From Clostridia bacterium (lineage in GTDB: Bacteria; Bacillota; Clostridia; Christensenellales; Borkfalkiaceae): DNA of 64,000 bases. The notes beneath the pieces were generated by a model that had not been told where the DNA came from, ran no database searches, and was given only the letters and a program-made list of their open reading frames with translations. Location: assembly GCA_017456055.1 (NCBI GenBank), contig JAFTKC010000021.1, forward strand, positions 1 through 64,000, written 5' to 3'. Positions within the stretch are counted from its first letter, which is position 1. The number at the start of each line of letters is the position of its first letter. This document shows positions 41,670 to 51,964 of the stretch, piece after piece. Made by a program: the position numbers and the translations under genes.

Positions 41670-42740
41670 TTATATATTTACTATTGAAAAAGAGTGGTCT
41701 AAAAGCGAAAAGTCTTTATTTACTTGTTCGTTTGTTATAATTTTTTTAACGCCGTCACGTTCGTAGATTGCGTAAACGCTAGCATCCGGATACTTTTCTA
41801 GGATTTTCTTTATTAGATGGGTGAGTTCACAATTATTTATATCGTTAGTGTTATAATTTGAAAGGCAAAGGGCAGTAGTAAGTGCGTCTGCAAAAGCGCC
41901 GTCCTTGCAAATAACAGTTGCGCTTTTTATTCCTGTATCGTATGGCTTGCCAACGTTAGCGTCTATAATATGCGAATATCTTTTTCCATCGTAATCGTAG
42001 TATTTTTCATAATCTCCACTGGTGGAAACGGAAGCATTTTGTTCTTTACTAGTGTCGAGAGTTAAAATCAATTTACTCTTATCAAGCGGGTGGCGAAGGG
42101 CTAATTTTTCCGCCTTAAGTAGACAAATACTACTGTTTCCCATACTGACATAGCCGGAAGTATAGCCGTTATCTAACAAAATATTCATAACCAAGTCGCA
42201 AGCGTAGCCCTTTAACATACCGCCTAAATCGATTTTTTGATTGGGGTTTTTTATCACTTGATTATTTTCAATTATAAATGCGGAAAAATCTAATACGTTG
42301 CTTTGTAAAATTTGGTCTATTTTATCTTGAGTCGGGGGAATAAAATCTTCCTTTTCCACTTGGTTTCCCACGCCGAAACACCATAGTTCGTTCAAAGGGT
42401 AAACGGCAGGGTTAAACTTTGCGTCTGTAAACGCCCAATACTCTTTAGAAAGAGCAAAAACATCAATTGCTCTATTTGAGAGCGTATATGGTAATCCGTT
42501 GTTTAATTTATAAACGACTGAATTTTCATTGCTTACTGAAAATTCGTTTTCTAGAGATAATAAAAGGCTAGAAATTTCTTCCTTTACTTGCTCTGTTAAG
42601 GTTTTATCGTAAACTTCAATATAGACGGGCGAGCCAAAAGAGGTGAGAGAATAAGAATCTCCCTTAGTGGTGCAAGCGCCCGTTCCCAAACTTAATAGGG
42701 AAAACAAAATAGTAAAAAATAAGCAACATATTTTTTTCAT
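41670..42740 (-). CDS. apbE: ApbE, FAD:protein FMN transferase (lipoprotein)
   Basis: The 356-residue protein has a lipoprotein signal (lipobox LGTGAC, Cys about 23). The flavin-transferase domain shows KIDLGGMLKGYACD (about 166-179), YSHIIDANVGKP with the nucleotide-binding HIID, and the metal-site GAFADALTTAL. It attaches FMN to Thr/Ser of extracytoplasmic flavoproteins such as RnfG/NqrC. No target with an FMN-binding domain is encoded in this window; FrdA here lacks one. Probably anchored outside the membrane. Confidence 0.92.
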   Translation of the reverse strand: MKKICCLFFTILFSLLSLGTGACTTKGDSYSLTSFGSPVYIEVYDKTLTEQVKEEISSLLLSLENEFSVSNENSVVYKLNNGLPYTLSNRAIDVFALSKEYWAFTDAKFNPAVYPLNELWCFGVGNQVEKEDFIPPTQDKIDQILQSNVLDFSAFIIENNQVIKNPNQKIDLGGMLKGYACDLVMNILLDNGYTSGYVSMGNSSICLLKAEKLALRHPLDKSKLILTLDTSKEQNASVSTSGDYEKYYDYDGKRYSHIIDANVGKPYDTGIKSATVICKDGAFADALTTALCLSNYNTNDINNCELTHLIKKILEKYPDASVYAIYERDGVKKIITNEQVNKDFSLLDHSFSIVNI

Positions 42741-42782
42741 AATTTTATTATATATAAAAGTAGTTTAAAAATCAAATTTATA

Positions 42783-42811
42783 TTGACAAAATTATAGCGT
42801 TTTGATAAAAT
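42783..42811 (+). promoter_or_regulatory. Sigma-A promoter of the HprK-like/PqqD/DUF1846 genes
   Basis: TTGACA (42783-42788), 17 bases and TAAAAT (42806-42811) lie 32 bases before the kinase-like gene. Confidence 0.75.
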
Positions 42812-42843
42812 ATTAAGGTATAAAATAGGGAAGGGGGCGTGAA

Positions 42844-43554
42844 ATGCCGAAATACAAAATTGCAGATATAGTATTTAGCGCAACGCATTTGTTTCCCTAC
42901 GTAAAAAAAGTTTGTAAAGATTATTTGTACGAGGGAGAAGAGCCCGTGGAAACGGAGTTAAACGTCACTATGGAAGACGTGGAGTTTGAAAAGTCTTTAA
43001 GTAAACTCACTTTTCCAGACGAATATTTTGAAAGTTTAGCACTATATCGCAAATTTTTGGAATACGCGCTTTTTCACGACACGATAATTTTACACTCGTC
43101 AGCACTAGCAGTAGACGGCGACGCGTTTTTATTTACAGCGCCTAGTGGAACGGGAAAATCCACTCACGCAAAACTCTATAGAGAAGTTTTAAAAGATAGA
43201 GTGACCACTATTAACGACGATAAGCCAGTGGTTAGAAAAGTAAACGGCGAATTTTTCGTTTACGGCACGCCTTGGGACGGTAAGCATAGGCTATCTACTA
43301 ATTCAAAGTTTAAGATTAAAGCAATTTGTGCTCTTAAAAGAGGCGAGAAAAATCAAATAAATAAAATTTCAAAAAAGCAAATGCTTTTAGTTTTACTAAA
43401 TCAAACGCTTCGCCCAAAGAAGGAAGAACAGGTGGATAAAACTTTTTCTCTTTTAGGGGAACTTTTAGATAGCGTTTCCCTTTACGAGTTGCATTGTAAT
43501 ATAAGCGAAGAGGCAGTGCTAGTTTCATACGGGGCTATGTCCAAAGGAGAGTGA
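42844..43554 (+). CDS. HPr kinase-like P-loop protein associated with PqqD
   Basis: The 236-residue protein has the HprK-like C-terminal core: HSSALAVDGDAFLF, Walker A APSGTGKSTHAK (about 100-111), an INDDKPVV acidic motif and a GTPWDGKHRLS substrate loop. The N-terminal HprK domain is missing. Such short HprK-like proteins usually sit with PqqD in peptide-modification (RiPP) gene sets and may phosphorylate Ser or act as adenylate enzymes. PqqD follows here, but no precursor peptide or radical SAM gene is seen. Confidence 0.82.
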   Translation: MPKYKIADIVFSATHLFPYVKKVCKDYLYEGEEPVETELNVTMEDVEFEKSLSKLTFPDEYFESLALYRKFLEYALFHDTIILHSSALAVDGDAFLFTAPSGTGKSTHAKLYREVLKDRVTTINDDKPVVRKVNGEFFVYGTPWDGKHRLSTNSKFKIKAICALKRGEKNQINKISKKQMLLVLLNQTLRPKKEEQVDKTFSLLGELLDSVSLYELHCNISEEAVLVSYGAMSKGE

Positions 43555-43556
43555 CT

Positions 43557-43820
43557 ATGAAGATAAAGAAAAATTTTATACTGCGTGAAGTTGCAGGCAC
43601 TTATTTAGTAGTTGCCGTTGGAGATGCCGTTAAAGATTTTAACAAGGCAATCAATCTTAACTCTACGGGTGCGTTCTTGTGGAAGCAGTTGCAAGTAGAC
43701 TTGACTGAAGAAGAATTGATAGGTAAACTCCTAGAAGAGTACGAAATTGATAGAGAAACTGCAAAAAAAGACATTTTGGGATTTATACAAAGGCTTAGGG
43801 AGGCAAACCTACTCGAGTAG
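43557..43820 (+). CDS. PqqD-family peptide-binding (RRE) protein
   Basis: The 87-residue protein starts at ATG 43557, seven bases after AAAGGAGA. It has the PqqD winged-helix RRE fold: an N-terminal beta strand pair (NFILREVAGTYLVV), then LNSTGAFLWKQL and a helical part with a conserved acidic DLTEEELIGKLLEEY. PqqD proteins bind the leader of a ribosomal peptide for a modifying enzyme. The kinase-like gene overlaps or adjoins it, so they act together. The precursor is not visible. Confidence 0.88.
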   Translation: MKIKKNFILREVAGTYLVVAVGDAVKDFNKAINLNSTGAFLWKQLQVDLTEEELIGKLLEEYEIDRETAKKDILGFIQRLREANLLE

Positions 43821-43835
43821 GTTGGTGTTTACGAT

Positions 43836-45305
43836 ATGGAAAAAGTTGGATTTGATAATGCTAAATACGTAGCGATGCAGTCGGAAAAAATACTAGAGCG
43901 TATACAAGCGTTCGGCGATAAACTTTATTTAGAGTTTGGCGGTAAGATTTTCGACGATTTTCACGCATCTAGAGTATTGCCTGGTTTTGAGCCTGATAGT
44001 AAGATAAAAATGCTTTCCGAGTTAAAGGAAAAGGCGGAAATTTTAATCGTTATAAACGCAGGGGATATAGAAAAGAATAAAACGAGAAGTGACTACGGCA
44101 TTACCTACGACGTAGAAACTTTAAGACTAATAGATTTATTTAGAAGTAATTCTTTCTACGTTAGTAGCGTAGTGTTAAATTGTTTTGCAGAGCAACCTGC
44201 GGCAGTGGCATTCAAAAAACGTCTTGAGATTATGGGTATAAAGGTTTATTGTCACTATCCAATCGAGGGCTATCCTTCAGACGTAAAGAAAATCGTTAGT
44301 GAAGAAGGCTACGGCAAAAACGAATATATCGTGACTACTAGACCTTTAGTCGTTGTGACAGCGCCAGGTCCAGGAAGTGGGAAGATGGCAACTTGCCTAT
44401 CTCAACTTTACCACGAAAATAAAAGGGGCGTAAAGGCTGGATACGCTAAATACGAGACTTTCCCCGTTTGGAATTTATCGTTGACTCACCCTGTAAACGT
44501 AGCGTACGAGGCTGCAACTGCAGATCTTGACGATATGAATATGATTGACCCCTTCCATTTAGAAGCAAACGGAGAAAGGGCAGTAAACTACAATAGAGAT
44601 ATAGAGATTTTCCCCGTGCTTTCGGCAATTATGAGTAAGATTATGGGAGAGTGTCCGTATAAATCGCCAACTGAAATGGGCGTTAATATGGCAGGATATT
44701 GTATAATCGACCAAGAGATTGTGGAAAAAGCAAGCAAACAAGAGATTATTTGCCGTTATTATAACGCTCAAATAGAAGTGCTTAAAGGTAATCTCGGCAA
44801 GGAAGTTTTAAATAAGTTTGATATTTTAATGCAAAAATTAAATATCAGCATAAACGACAGAGTAGTAGTTAGATACGCTTTAGAAAAAGAATTATTGACG
44901 GCAACGCCTTGTTGTGCGCTTGAACTTCCAGATGGAAGAATAATAACCGGAAAAACGAGAAATCTTATGGGTGCGTCGTCTGCGGCACTACTTAACGCTC
45001 TAAAAGCGCTCGCTAATATCGACGATAAGATTGATATAATTTCGGCTTCGGTAATAGAGCCTATTCAAGAGTTAAAGGTAAACCATATGGGCAGTAAAAA
45101 CCCAAGGCTACATACCGACGAAATTTTGTTGCTTTTAGCAATGAGCGCAGTCACTAACCCAACGGCAAAACTCGCATTAGACCAATTGTCTAAACTTAAG
45201 GGCTCGCAATTTCACTCTTCAGTTATCTTGTCTCACGTAGATAAGAAAACGCTTAAAACTTTGGGCGTAAACGTCACTTGCGAACCAAAGAGAAAAAAAG
45301 ATTAA
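43836..45305 (+). CDS. DUF1846 family protein
   Basis: The 489-residue cytoplasmic protein of the DUF1846 family has a Rossmann-like N-terminal half and a phosphate-loop-like stretch VVTAPGPGSGKMATCLSQL (about 170-188). Conserved Cys/Arg patterns lie around CCALELPDGRIITGKT. The family is found in many anaerobic Firmicutes; a nucleotide-linked role has been suggested but no reaction is established to my knowledge. It lies 15 bases after pqqD, probably by co-transcription and not shared pathway. Confidence 0.87.
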   Translation: MEKVGFDNAKYVAMQSEKILERIQAFGDKLYLEFGGKIFDDFHASRVLPGFEPDSKIKMLSELKEKAEILIVINAGDIEKNKTRSDYGITYDVETLRLIDLFRSNSFYVSSVVLNCFAEQPAAVAFKKRLEIMGIKVYCHYPIEGYPSDVKKIVSEEGYGKNEYIVTTRPLVVVTAPGPGSGKMATCLSQLYHENKRGVKAGYAKYETFPVWNLSLTHPVNVAYEAATADLDDMNMIDPFHLEANGERAVNYNRDIEIFPVLSAIMSKIMGECPYKSPTEMGVNMAGYCIIDQEIVEKASKQEIICRYYNAQIEVLKGNLGKEVLNKFDILMQKLNISINDRVVVRYALEKELLTATPCCALELPDGRIITGKTRNLMGASSAALLNALKALANIDDKIDIISASVIEPIQELKVNHMGSKNPRLHTDEILLLLAMSAVTNPTAKLALDQLSKLKGSQFHSSVILSHVDKKTLKTLGVNVTCEPKRKKD

Positions 45306-45340
45306 TTTCTACCCTAACGGTAGTTTAAGGAGTTTGTAGT

Positions 45341-45640
45341 ATGAGTTTAACTCTAAAAATTCTTTTGGCAACGGACGCTTTCTTTGCGCTTTTATTGGTA
45401 GTGTATTTAATAGTAAAGTATACGGGAGTTTTTAATCGCAAGCCTGAGTTCTTTGAGCAAAAAAAGGAAAACGGCGAAGAGATGGAAGTTTCCTACGTCG
45501 AGCCCGTCGCTCTAACTAAAGAAGAACCAAGAATTGAACAACAAAAGCCAGAGTCTAAAGAAGAAATTAAAGAAGAAAAACTTATTATCGGCAGTTTTGA
45601 AGATTTAGAAAACCAAGTTAAAACAGCAAACGATAATTAA
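45341..45640 (+). CDS. Small membrane protein, unknown
   Basis: The 99-residue protein has one N-terminal membrane helix (about 5-26), then a basic patch (FNRKPEFFEQKK) and a Glu/Lys-rich acidic tail. It has no family I recognise. AAGGAG lies 14 bases before ATG 45341. It may be the last gene of the DUF1846 unit. Confidence 0.6.
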   Translation: MSLTLKILLATDAFFALLLVVYLIVKYTGVFNRKPEFFEQKKENGEEMEVSYVEPVALTKEEPRIEQQKPESKEEIKEEKLIIGSFEDLENQVKTANDN

Positions 45641-45658
45641 ATAAAATAAACAAAAGTA

Positions 45659-45685
45659 AATTCCTTTGCCACGAGCAAAGGAATT
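45659..45685. terminator. Hairpin after the small membrane protein gene
   Basis: Perfect 11-bp arms AATTCCTTTGC / GCAAAGGAATT surround the loop CACGA. The T tract is weak, so termination may be inefficient. Confidence 0.5.
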
Positions 45686-45734
45686 GTTCGTTAAAATAAA
45701 TTTATTTTTTTACTTGAAAATCGTACGTTTTCTG

Positions 45735-45794
45735 TTGACAAAAGTAAATTGTTGAATATAATAATAATTAGCACTTAAAGATTGAGAGTGCTAA
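45735..45794 (+). promoter_or_regulatory. groESL promoter with CIRCE operator
   Basis: TTGACA (45735-45740), 16 bases and TATAAT (45757-45762) are followed by a CIRCE element at 45768-45794: TTAGCACTT, nine bases, GAGTGCTAA (one mismatch to the palindrome). HrcA, encoded elsewhere, would repress groESL here until heat stress. Confidence 0.92.
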
Positions 45795-45819
45795 AATCTA
45801 GATAATGGAGAAATAAAAA

Positions 45820-46104
45820 ATGAAAGTTAAACCTTTATTTGACAAAGTAGTTGTAAAAGCACTAGATACCGAAGAGAGAACGGGCAGTGGATTTATACTT
45901 CCATCAGCATCACAAGAAAAGCAACAAATGGCAGAAGTAGTAGCCGTTGGACCTGGTGGAATCGTTGACGGAAAAGAAATCGTTATGCAAGTAAAAGTAG
46001 GCGATAAGGTGCTCTATTCAAAGTATGCAGGCAACGAATTTAAGGTAGACGGAAAGGAACTAATTATTATCCGTCAAAGCGATATTTTGGCTATCGTTGA
46101 ATAA
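45820..46104 (+). CDS. groES: Co-chaperonin GroES
   Basis: The 94-residue co-chaperonin caps GroEL. It begins KVKPLFDKVVVKAL, has the mobile loop region (EERTGSGFILPSASQEK about 18-34) and ends with the usual DILAIVE. The gap to groEL is 27 bases with its own GGGAGG ribosome site. CIRCE precedes it. Confidence 0.97.
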   Translation: MKVKPLFDKVVVKALDTEERTGSGFILPSASQEKQQMAEVVAVGPGGIVDGKEIVMQVKVGDKVLYSKYAGNEFKVDGKELIIIRQSDILAIVE

Positions 46105-47757
<1,653 letters not shown>

Positions 47758-48049
47758 TCGCTAAATAGAATATTATCGATTAATTACTTAAAGCAAAACT
47801 AAAAGCACGCTTAGATAAGCGTGCTTTTTTTATATTAGTTATCGGTTAAGTAGTTTTTGTTGCTTTTTAGATTTTGTTTTATGTCCAAATATGCTTTCTT
47901 TTTCAAGGCTGAAAAAGAAACAAAAAGGCGTGGGGAGTTGCGATTCTCCTTTAGACCTACAAACGCTTTCCATAACGTATAAATTATATACTTAAAATTT
48001 CCCCTTACTCATTAAGGGGAAAGGGTTTTAAAATATTTTGTTTTTTTAG
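47758..48049. other. Intergenic region with three hairpins, no gene seen
   Basis: After groEL come the terminator (47804-47832), a perfect 11-bp hairpin TTTCTTTTTCA / TGAAAAAGAAA with loop AGGC (47895-47920) and another, TTTCCCCTT / AAGGGGAAA (about 47999-48023). Between them is GC-richer sequence (CAAAAAGGCGTGGGGAGTTGCG) unlike the surrounding AT-rich spacers. No open frame with a ribosome site is present. It may be a remnant of a repeat element or a small RNA. Confidence 0.4.
47804..47832 (+). terminator. groESL terminator
   Basis: The stem AGCACGCTT / AAGCGTGCT with loop AGAT is followed by TTTTTTT. Confidence 0.9.
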
Positions 48050-48111
48050 TTGACAAATGGAAAAGGAAAGAATATAATATGATTAAACGATTAAACAAGC
48101 GTTTAATCGTT
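48050..48111 (+). promoter_or_regulatory. Promoter and ArsR-type operator of the metal-efflux operon
   Basis: TTGACA (48050-48055), 17 bases and TATAAT (48073-48078) are followed by perfect 11-bp inverted arms AACGATTAAAC (48086-48096) and GTTTAATCGTT (48101-48111) separated by AAGC. The operator lies over the transcription start, ideal for repression by the ArsR protein encoded as third gene of the operon. Confidence 0.8.
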
Positions 48112-48147
48112 AACAAAAGAAAACAAGGCAAATAAAAGGAGAAACAA

Positions 48148-48363
48148 ATGGAAAAAACTTATAAAATTCAAGTGGATTGTCCACATTGCGCAGAAAAAAT
48201 TGAAAGGGCGATTGAAAAGCAAGCGGGAGTGGAGAGCGTGAGCATTAGTTTCGTATCTCAAAAGATGTTTTTAGAGTTTAAGGACGCAGAAAAGGAAAGT
48301 GAACTTCTTTCTAGCATAGAAAAAGTCGGCAAAAAGGTAGATGGAGATTTTAGAGTTTTATAA
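48148..48363 (+). CDS. Heavy-metal-associated (HMA) domain protein
   Basis: The 71-residue soluble protein is a single HMA ferredoxin-like domain with the metal-binding motif DCPHC (Cys11, Cys14) followed by AEKIERAI. It is either a metallochaperone or the detached N-terminal metal-binding domain of the ATPase encoded three bases further on, which lacks one. AAGGAG precedes ATG 48148. Confidence 0.9.
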   Translation: MEKTYKIQVDCPHCAEKIERAIEKQAGVESVSISFVSQKMFLEFKDAEKESELLSSIEKVGKKVDGDFRVL

Positions 48364-48366
48364 AGT

Positions 48367-50250
48367 ATGAAAAAACACCAAAAGATATTACTTAGAATTA
48401 TTATTTCTACAATTTTAATAGTGGTTATTAGTTTTTTGCCCATTAAAAACAATACATTTTTGGGGCTAGCGTATATTTTGCCCTATCTAATTATTGGGTA
48501 CGACGTTTTAATTAAGGCAGTAAAGGGAATTGTTAACGGACAAATTCTCGACGAAAACTTTTTAATGGCAATAGCAAGCGTTGGGGCGCTAGTGTTAGGC
48601 TTTATTTGGAAAGACCATTTTTTAGAAGCCCCGCTCGTACTACTTTTTTATCAAGTGGGAGAATATTTTCAAGGCGTTGCAGTTAGAAAGAGCCAAAAAA
48701 ACATATCTTCGCTAATGGAACTTAGCCCCGACTACGCTTACGTAGAAAAAGATGGAGAAATTATAAAAGTTTCCCCAGAAGAAGTGCCAATCGGCAGTAT
48801 TATGGTAGTAAGAACGGGTGAAAAGTTGGCTATCGACGGAGTGGTGGAAAGTGGTAGCGCTTGTCTATCGACTTTGGCAATGACGGGGGAAAGTGAGCCC
48901 GTTGACGTTAAAGAGGGTGATAGCGTAATAAGTGGAAGCGTAAACCAAGGTGGGTTAATAAAGGTTAAAACCACAAAACTATATAATGATTCCACCGTGG
49001 CGAAAGTTTTAGCCCTTATTGAAAGAGCCTTATCAAGAAAGGCAAAAACGGAAAAATTCATATCTAAATTCGCAAGATTTTATACCCCAATAGTTTGCTC
49101 GTTAGCCCTTTTAATAGCGTTAATTCCCACGCTCATCGGCTTAATATTTTCTGTTTCGGTAAACGGCTTAGATTGGCTTTATAGGGGACTATCGTTTTTA
49201 GTAATTAGTTGTCCCTGTGCGCTAGTTATAAGCGTTCCACTAACCTTTTTTTCGTGCATAGGTGGGCTTAGTAAAAGGGGAGTGTTAGTAAAGGGTTCAA
49301 GCCATATAGAAAATCTTGCTAAAATTAAAACGGTGGTGTTTGATAAAACGGGAACGCTTACCGACGGCAAGATAAAAGTAAAGGATATTTATTTTGAAAA
49401 GGTTAGCGAAAGTGAGTTTATAGAGTATTTAGTTTTACTTGAAAGTGGCTCTCTTCACCCTTTAGCAAAAAGCGTTTGTGAAAAATACAAAATCCCCGTT
49501 GATTTTACGAGAATAAAAGAGTATAATGAAGAAGGTGGCTACGGAATTACAGCCATAATAGATAACGACACGTTTTATTTAGGCAATTTACACTTAATGC
49601 AAAGAGCGGGGATAAAAATGCCCGTGAGCCTTAGTGAAAAGGCAGTTTATTTAGGAAAAAACAAACAATTTATAGGCTACATAACCTTTTTAGATAGCGT
49701 AAAAGAAAACGCAAAATCTTCTTTAGAAGAGTTAGGCAAGCAGGGTGTAAGTAGGCTCGTTATGCTAACCGGGGATAACGAGAACAAGGCAAAAATAGTA
49801 GCCGAAGAACTCGGTTTAAGAGAGTTCTACGCAAGTCTTTTGCCCGACCAAAAGCAAGAAATTCTCTCTAAAATTATGCTTAATGAAGGGAACGGAAAAG
49901 TTGCTTTCGTGGGTGATGGAATTAACGACGCACCCTCTCTTATGACGGCTGACGTTGGAATTTCAATGGGAGCAGTTGGAAGCGACGTTGCCATAGAATC
50001 TTCTAGCGTAGTTATAATTGACGACGATATATTAAAAGTGCCACTAGCCGTAAAAAGCGCAAAAAAATGCATGAGAATAGTAATGCAAAACGTTATATTT
50101 TCCATAGCGATTAAAGTTGCGGTTTTAATTCTTTCAGCGCTTGGCTTTGCAAATATGTTTTTAGCAATATTTGCCGACGTTGGAGTAATGATTTTAGCAA
50201 TATTAAATAGTTTTAGAGCGTTAATAAATAAGAAAAGGGGAAAAATATGA
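48367..50250 (+). CDS. P1B-type Zn/Cd/Pb-efflux ATPase
   Basis: The 627-residue ATPase lacks a fused HMA domain. The transport motif is SCPC (Cys282, Cys284), the phosphorylated Asp326 is in DKTGT, and SLHPLAK, TGDN and GDGINDAP are present. The last helix contains AIFADVG with Asp604, the residue that marks P1B-2 (zinc/cadmium/lead) pumps and not copper pumps. It exports toxic divalent metal from the cytoplasm. It ends overlapping arsR by four bases. Confidence 0.93.
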   Translation: MKKHQKILLRIIISTILIVVISFLPIKNNTFLGLAYILPYLIIGYDVLIKAVKGIVNGQILDENFLMAIASVGALVLGFIWKDHFLEAPLVLLFYQVGEYFQGVAVRKSQKNISSLMELSPDYAYVEKDGEIIKVSPEEVPIGSIMVVRTGEKLAIDGVVESGSACLSTLAMTGESEPVDVKEGDSVISGSVNQGGLIKVKTTKLYNDSTVAKVLALIERALSRKAKTEKFISKFARFYTPIVCSLALLIALIPTLIGLIFSVSVNGLDWLYRGLSFLVISCPCALVISVPLTFFSCIGGLSKRGVLVKGSSHIENLAKIKTVVFDKTGTLTDGKIKVKDIYFEKVSESEFIEYLVLLESGSLHPLAKSVCEKYKIPVDFTRIKEYNEEGGYGITAIIDNDTFYLGNLHLMQRAGIKMPVSLSEKAVYLGKNKQFIGYITFLDSVKENAKSSLEELGKQGVSRLVMLTGDNENKAKIVAEELGLREFYASLLPDQKQEILSKIMLNEGNGKVAFVGDGINDAPSLMTADVGISMGAVGSDVAIESSSVVIIDDDILKVPLAVKSAKKCMRIVMQNVIFSIAIKVAVLILSALGFANMFLAIFADVGVMILAILNSFRALINKKRGKI

Positions 50251-50603
50251 GTAAACTTCCACACCTTCACGGGCAAACGGATAAACTTTTAGAAAAAATA
50301 GAAAAAGCAGGGGACTTTAATAGCCTAGCAGAGAGTTTTAAACTTTTATCCGACGGAACGAGATTAAAACTTTTTTGGGTTTTGTGCCACACTAAAGAGT
50401 GCGTTCTTAACCTTTCTAAAATTATGAATGCGTCTAGTCCGTGTCTTTCTCACCACTTAAAAATTCTAAAAAATTTAGGGCTAATCGTCAGTGAAAGGTC
50501 GGGGAAAGAAATGCTGTATACTGCAAGTGATTCGCGTAGAGCAAAGGAACTTCATAACGCAATAGAGAGACTTCAAAAAATATCTTGCCCAACTGAAAAA
50601 TAA
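50247..50603 (+). CDS. ArsR/SmtB-family metal-responsive repressor
   Basis: The 118-residue winged-helix repressor has LSDGTRLKLFWVLCHTKECVLNLSKIM (about 36-62) and the recognition helix SPCLSHHLKILKNLGLI. Potential metal ligands include Cys and His near the DNA-binding helices and an N-terminal His-x-His (PHLHG). It is the last gene of the efflux operon and probably represses it at the palindrome 48086-48111. Metal binding would release it. Confidence 0.92.
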   Translation: MSKLPHLHGQTDKLLEKIEKAGDFNSLAESFKLLSDGTRLKLFWVLCHTKECVLNLSKIMNASSPCLSHHLKILKNLGLIVSERSGKEMLYTASDSRRAKELHNAIERLQKISCPTEK

Positions 50604-50605
50604 TA

Positions 50606-50634
50606 AAAAATCCTACCGATTTGGTAGGATTTTT
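50606..50634. terminator. Bidirectional terminator after arsR
   Basis: The 12-bp stem AAAAATCCTACC / GGTAGGATTTTT with loop GATTT lies between convergent genes. Confidence 0.9.
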
Positions 50635-50655
50635 CTATATATTTACTTTATCCTT

Positions 50656-51825
50656 TCAAATTATAAGCATATAATTTTCGTTAATCTTTTTATCGGTAGC
50701 AAGGTTGTAGAGTTCTTGCGCCAAGCAGTCTACGTCAAAGCATTTTTTCGCCGTCTTTTTTAGCGAAGATAGGTCGCTTTTTCTAGTGACTAGTGGAATT
50801 TCACTTGATTTTGACAAGGTGGAAATTAAGTCTAAACCGTCCTTTTTGACTGCTAAAACCTTGGCGTAAAGTGGTTTATCTAGAGCGTCTAATCTAAGGT
50901 CTTCGGTGATGCCTAAAAGGTTGTTTATAAGTATTCTTCTAATGCGTGAAGAGGCGTATCGTTTGGTGGTCACTTTATCGACTAGTTCCTCCACCGTCAA
51001 GTTGTCCTTAACTAGCGCTTTTATGCGATGCTCTAGTCCTTCGGTGCAGTCGGGCGTTTTTTTCAAACTCTCTTCGGTAGTCGTTATAACACTTGTCATT
51101 ATAACTTTTTCAAATCCAAACGGATAAACTTCAAGGTCAAAATAAGTATAGGGTGGAAGAGATTTTTTTAACGGCTTAATTTTGCCCGATTTTAAGTATT
51201 CTCTTATGCTAGACGCGCTAGTAATGCCCTTTTTAAGAGTTTTATCGTTATGGTCGCCCTCTCTAATCATGGGGCAAATTTCTATACTGCTTTTTCTCTT
51301 TAATATTGCCTTAGTGTACTCTAGCCCTAAAATATTATTTGGTGAAGAGAGAAGTTTTTCGTGCTTTTCGCCGTATAGAGCCTTAACCGTTTGGCTTTTT
51401 GCCTTAGCGAGCGAAACGCCTTGTTCTAAAAACGATTTTAAGGTTTTTTTGTATTCGCTTGATTCATTTACGAGTTCTTTTGCTAGGTAAAGGTAATCTT
51501 GTTTTTCGCCACTTTCTACGCCAAAGCAAATAGAATCTACGCACTTTAGACTATCAATTAAGTTGATAGCGCCGGTTGAAAAGGTTTCGGCATTGCCTAC
51601 GGCAAAAACGGACGGGAGTTCTATAACTAAATCTGCGCCCGCAAAAATAGCGTGCTTAGCCCTAGTGAACTTATCTAAAACGGCAGGTTCACCCCTTTGG
51701 CAAAAGTTTCCACTCATAACGACTACAATCTTATCGGCGTTGAGGGAATTTTTTACGTAGTTTATTTGTTTTAAGTGCCCTAAGTGAAAGGGATTGTATT
51801 CGGCGATAATAGCGCAAATTTTCAT
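50656..51825 (-). CDS. tmcAL: tRNA(Met) cytidine acetate ligase TmcAL (YlbM)
   Basis: The 389-residue enzyme activates acetate with ATP and makes N4-acetylcytidine at the wobble base of elongator tRNA-Met. The nucleotidyltransferase motif AEYNPFHLGHLKQI (about 8-21), SGNFCQRGEPA (about 39-49) and FGVESGE are present. Being acetate-dependent, it fits next to pta-ackA, though on the opposite strand. Length is family-typical. Confidence 0.93.
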   Translation of the reverse strand: MKICAIIAEYNPFHLGHLKQINYVKNSLNADKIVVVMSGNFCQRGEPAVLDKFTRAKHAIFAGADLVIELPSVFAVGNAETFSTGAINLIDSLKCVDSICFGVESGEKQDYLYLAKELVNESSEYKKTLKSFLEQGVSLAKAKSQTVKALYGEKHEKLLSSPNNILGLEYTKAILKRKSSIEICPMIREGDHNDKTLKKGITSASSIREYLKSGKIKPLKKSLPPYTYFDLEVYPFGFEKVIMTSVITTTEESLKKTPDCTEGLEHRIKALVKDNLTVEELVDKVTTKRYASSRIRRILINNLLGITEDLRLDALDKPLYAKVLAVKKDGLDLISTLSKSSEIPLVTRKSDLSSLKKTAKKCFDVDCLAQELYNLATDKKINENYMLII

Positions 51826-51964
51826 AAAAAAACAAATTCCTTGGTCGATATAATTTACTTTTTAAATAAAATGTTGTAAAATATAGATGCTAATATTATT
51901 TTACACTATTTTAGGTAAAAATCAAAATAAAATCGTAAAAAAATAAAAAACTATAGAGGTAATT

